The notes under the pieces were generated by a model. That model was not told the DNA's origin. It did no database searches and saw only the letters and a list, made by a program, of their open reading frames with translations. A stretch of DNA of 6,516 nt, from the NCBI GenBank assembly GCA_014360105.1, contig JACIYD010000095.1, positions 1-6,516 of the forward strand, read 5' to 3'. The translations under genes were made by a program, and so were the position numbers. This stretch comes from Clostridia bacterium. Its GTDB lineage: Bacteria; Bacillota; DSM-521; Neomoorellales; SLTJ01. Of the stretch, positions 5,618-6,516 are shown piece after piece (within the stretch, counting starts at the first letter, position 1; each line of letters begins with the position of its first letter).

Positions 5618-5646
5618 TTGACAGGGTATATCCCCTTGGATATACT
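5618..5646 (+). promoter_or_regulatory. Sigma-A promoter of ilvE
   Basis: A consensus -35 TTGACA (5618-5623), a 17-base spacer and -10 TATACT (5641-5646). Transcription should begin near 5653, giving a leader of about 110 bases. It is the only near-perfect housekeeping promoter seen in the window and marks ilvE as starting its own transcription unit. Confidence 0.85.
5626..5645. promoter_or_regulatory. Operator-like palindrome inside the ilvE promoter
   Basis: GTATATCC-CCTT-GGATATAC is a perfect 8-4-8 inverted repeat covering most of the spacer and the -10 box, where a bound dimeric repressor would exclude RNA polymerase. It does not match the CodY box, and I cannot name the regulator. It lies upstream of the expected transcript start, so it acts as DNA rather than RNA. 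Confidence 0.65.
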
Positions 5647-5761
5647 AAACTTTAAAAAGCCGACCTGTCCTTTCTCTTTTCTTTTTTCCGGCCGGGTTCG
5701 GTCGCAGGGGGAGGTGGCGGCGGAGGCCTGGCCATGTTTGCGAGCAAGGGGGCCAAGGGCG
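5647..5761 (+). other. ilvE leader with pyrimidine run and overlapping upstream ORF
   Basis: The leader holds a 22-base uninterrupted C/T run (5668-5689), then a G-rich stretch with SD-like GGGGGAGGTGG (5707-5717) and GGAGG (5722-5726). The latter sits 7 bases before ATG 5734, which opens a 38-codon ORF (to 5850) overlapping ilvE in another frame. No T-box consensus or obvious terminator/antiterminator pair is present. AAGGGGG (5746-5752) serves the ilvE ATG with a 9-base spacer. Confidence 0.4.
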
Positions 5762-6516
5762 ATGGGGTTGATCATTTACCTCAACGGCACATTTGTTCCG
5801 GAGGAGGAGGCCAAGGTCTCCGTCTTCGACCACGGCTTACTTTATGGTGATGGTGTTTTCGAAGGCATTCGGGCGTACAACGGCCGGGTCTTCCGCCTGC
5901 GCGAACACCTGGACCGGCTCTATGAGTCCGCACGCAGCATCAACCTCGAGGTCGGCCTGAGCAAAGAAGAGATGCTTGAGGTTGTCCTGGAAACGGTGCG
6001 GCGCAACGGCCTGCATGATGCGTATATTCGCGTGGTGGTGGCGCGGGGCACCGGAGATCTTGGACTCGATCCGCGAAAATGTAAGCGACCGACCATCTTC
6101 TGTATTGCCGCCCACATCGAGCTCTACCCTAAAGAGCTCTACGAGAAGGGCCTGGAACTGGTAACCGTCGCGACCCGCCGCAACCTGCCGGAAGCGCTCA
6201 ACCCCCGCATCAAATCTCTGAACTACCTCAATAACATCCTGGGCAAGATCGAGGCCACGCTGGCCGGGGCCAGTGAAGGGCTCATGTTGAACCAGGAGGG
6301 TTACGTGGCCGAGGCCACGGGGGACAACATTTTCTTGGTGAAAAACGGGGTGTTGCTTACGCCCCCGGCTTACGTCGGTATCCTGGAAGGCATTACCCGG
6401 GGCGCGGTGATGGAACTGGCCAGGCGACAGGGGATTGAAGTGCGGGAAGCAGTTTTTACCAGGCATGACGTTTATGTGGCCGACGAATGTTTCCTTACCG
6501 GTACTGCGGCAGAGAT
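5762..6516 (+). CDS. ilvE: Branched-chain amino acid aminotransferase (class IV PLP enzyme), 3' end missing
   Basis: Transfers the amino group between glutamate and the 2-oxo acids of valine, leucine and isoleucine, the last step of their synthesis, in the cytosol. 251 codons are present; the family is about 290-300 residues, so roughly 40-50 residues lie beyond the window. Seen: IYLNGTFVP (5-13), the IlvE motif [19 protein letters not shown] (23-41), [13 protein letters not shown] (45-57), PLP Schiff-base lysine Lys151 in [12 protein letters not shown], Glu184 in [11 protein letters not shown] contacting the PLP ring nitrogen, [11 protein letters not shown] (206-216) of the phosphate site, and [11 protein letters not shown] (241-251). 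These favour IlvE over D-amino acid transaminase or aminodeoxychorismate lyase. The ATG at 5762 has AAGGGGG 9 bases upstream. It is controlled from its own promoter with a likely repressor operator. Confidence 0.93.
   Translation, partial: MGLIIYLNGTFVPEEEAKVSVFDHGLLYGDGVFEGIRAYNGRVFRLREHLDRLYESARSINLEVGLSKEEMLEVVLETVRRNGLHDAYIRVVVARGTGDLGLDPRKCKRPTIFCIAAHIELYPKELYEKGLELVTVATRRNLPEALNPRIKSLNYLNNILGKIEATLAGASEGLMLNQEGYVAEATGDNIFLVKNGVLLTPPAYVGILEGITRGAVMELARRQGIEVREAVFTRHDVYVADECFLTGTAAE

Noticed and set aside
5608..5623. AAAATTTCC before ilvE as a CodY box
   Set aside because: Only the first half resembles AATTTTCNGAAAATT; the second half does not fit.

Overview
The window comes from a GC-rich, probably thermophilic, spore-forming Firmicute of the clostridial lineage; a Moorella/Thermanaeromonas-like organism is my best guess. 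The grounds are strong Shine-Dalgarno (SD) sites, GTG and TTG starts, a YabG-type sporulation domain, a DUF3786 gene, an FMN-binding glutamate synthase-like gene with an adjacent ferredoxin, and an archaeal/thermophile-like AhcY. The taxonomic guess rests on protein resemblance only.

Layout. Bases 1-2375 (minus strand) carry a compact operon transcribed apt -> mtnP -> ahcY. It handles the by-products of S-adenosylmethionine use. AhcY splits S-adenosylhomocysteine to homocysteine and adenosine, MtnP phosphorolyses methylthioadenosine to adenine, and Apt turns adenine into AMP. ahcY runs off the left edge. Bases 2376-2585 are a divergent intergenic region with no convincing promoter.

Bases 2586-5606 (plus strand) carry five co-directional genes: a membrane-anchored, cysteine-free FMN-binding glutamate synthase-like protein; a 2x[4Fe-4S] ferredoxin; an FmdB-type zinc ribbon protein with a Cys-rich tail; a DUF3786 protein; and a 61-residue protein matching only the N-terminal domain of the sporulation protease YabG. 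The ferredoxin may supply the Fe-S function missing from the flavoprotein. The SD of the YabG-like gene lies in the 3' arm of a long hairpin whose 5' arm is a perfect 11-base complement.

Bases 5607-6516 hold a textbook sigma-A promoter (TTGACA, 17 bp, TATACT) overlapped by a perfect 8-4-8 palindrome that looks like a repressor operator. A leader of about 110 bases with a 22-base pyrimidine run follows, and then ilvE (branched-chain aminotransferase), which runs off the right edge.

No tRNA, rRNA, CRISPR array, insertion sequence or attachment site was seen. The most unusual items are the hairpin-masked SD in front of the stand-alone YabG domain, the ilvE operator, and two genes (mtnP and the ferredoxin gene) whose good SD sits too far from the ATG unless an intervening hairpin folds.
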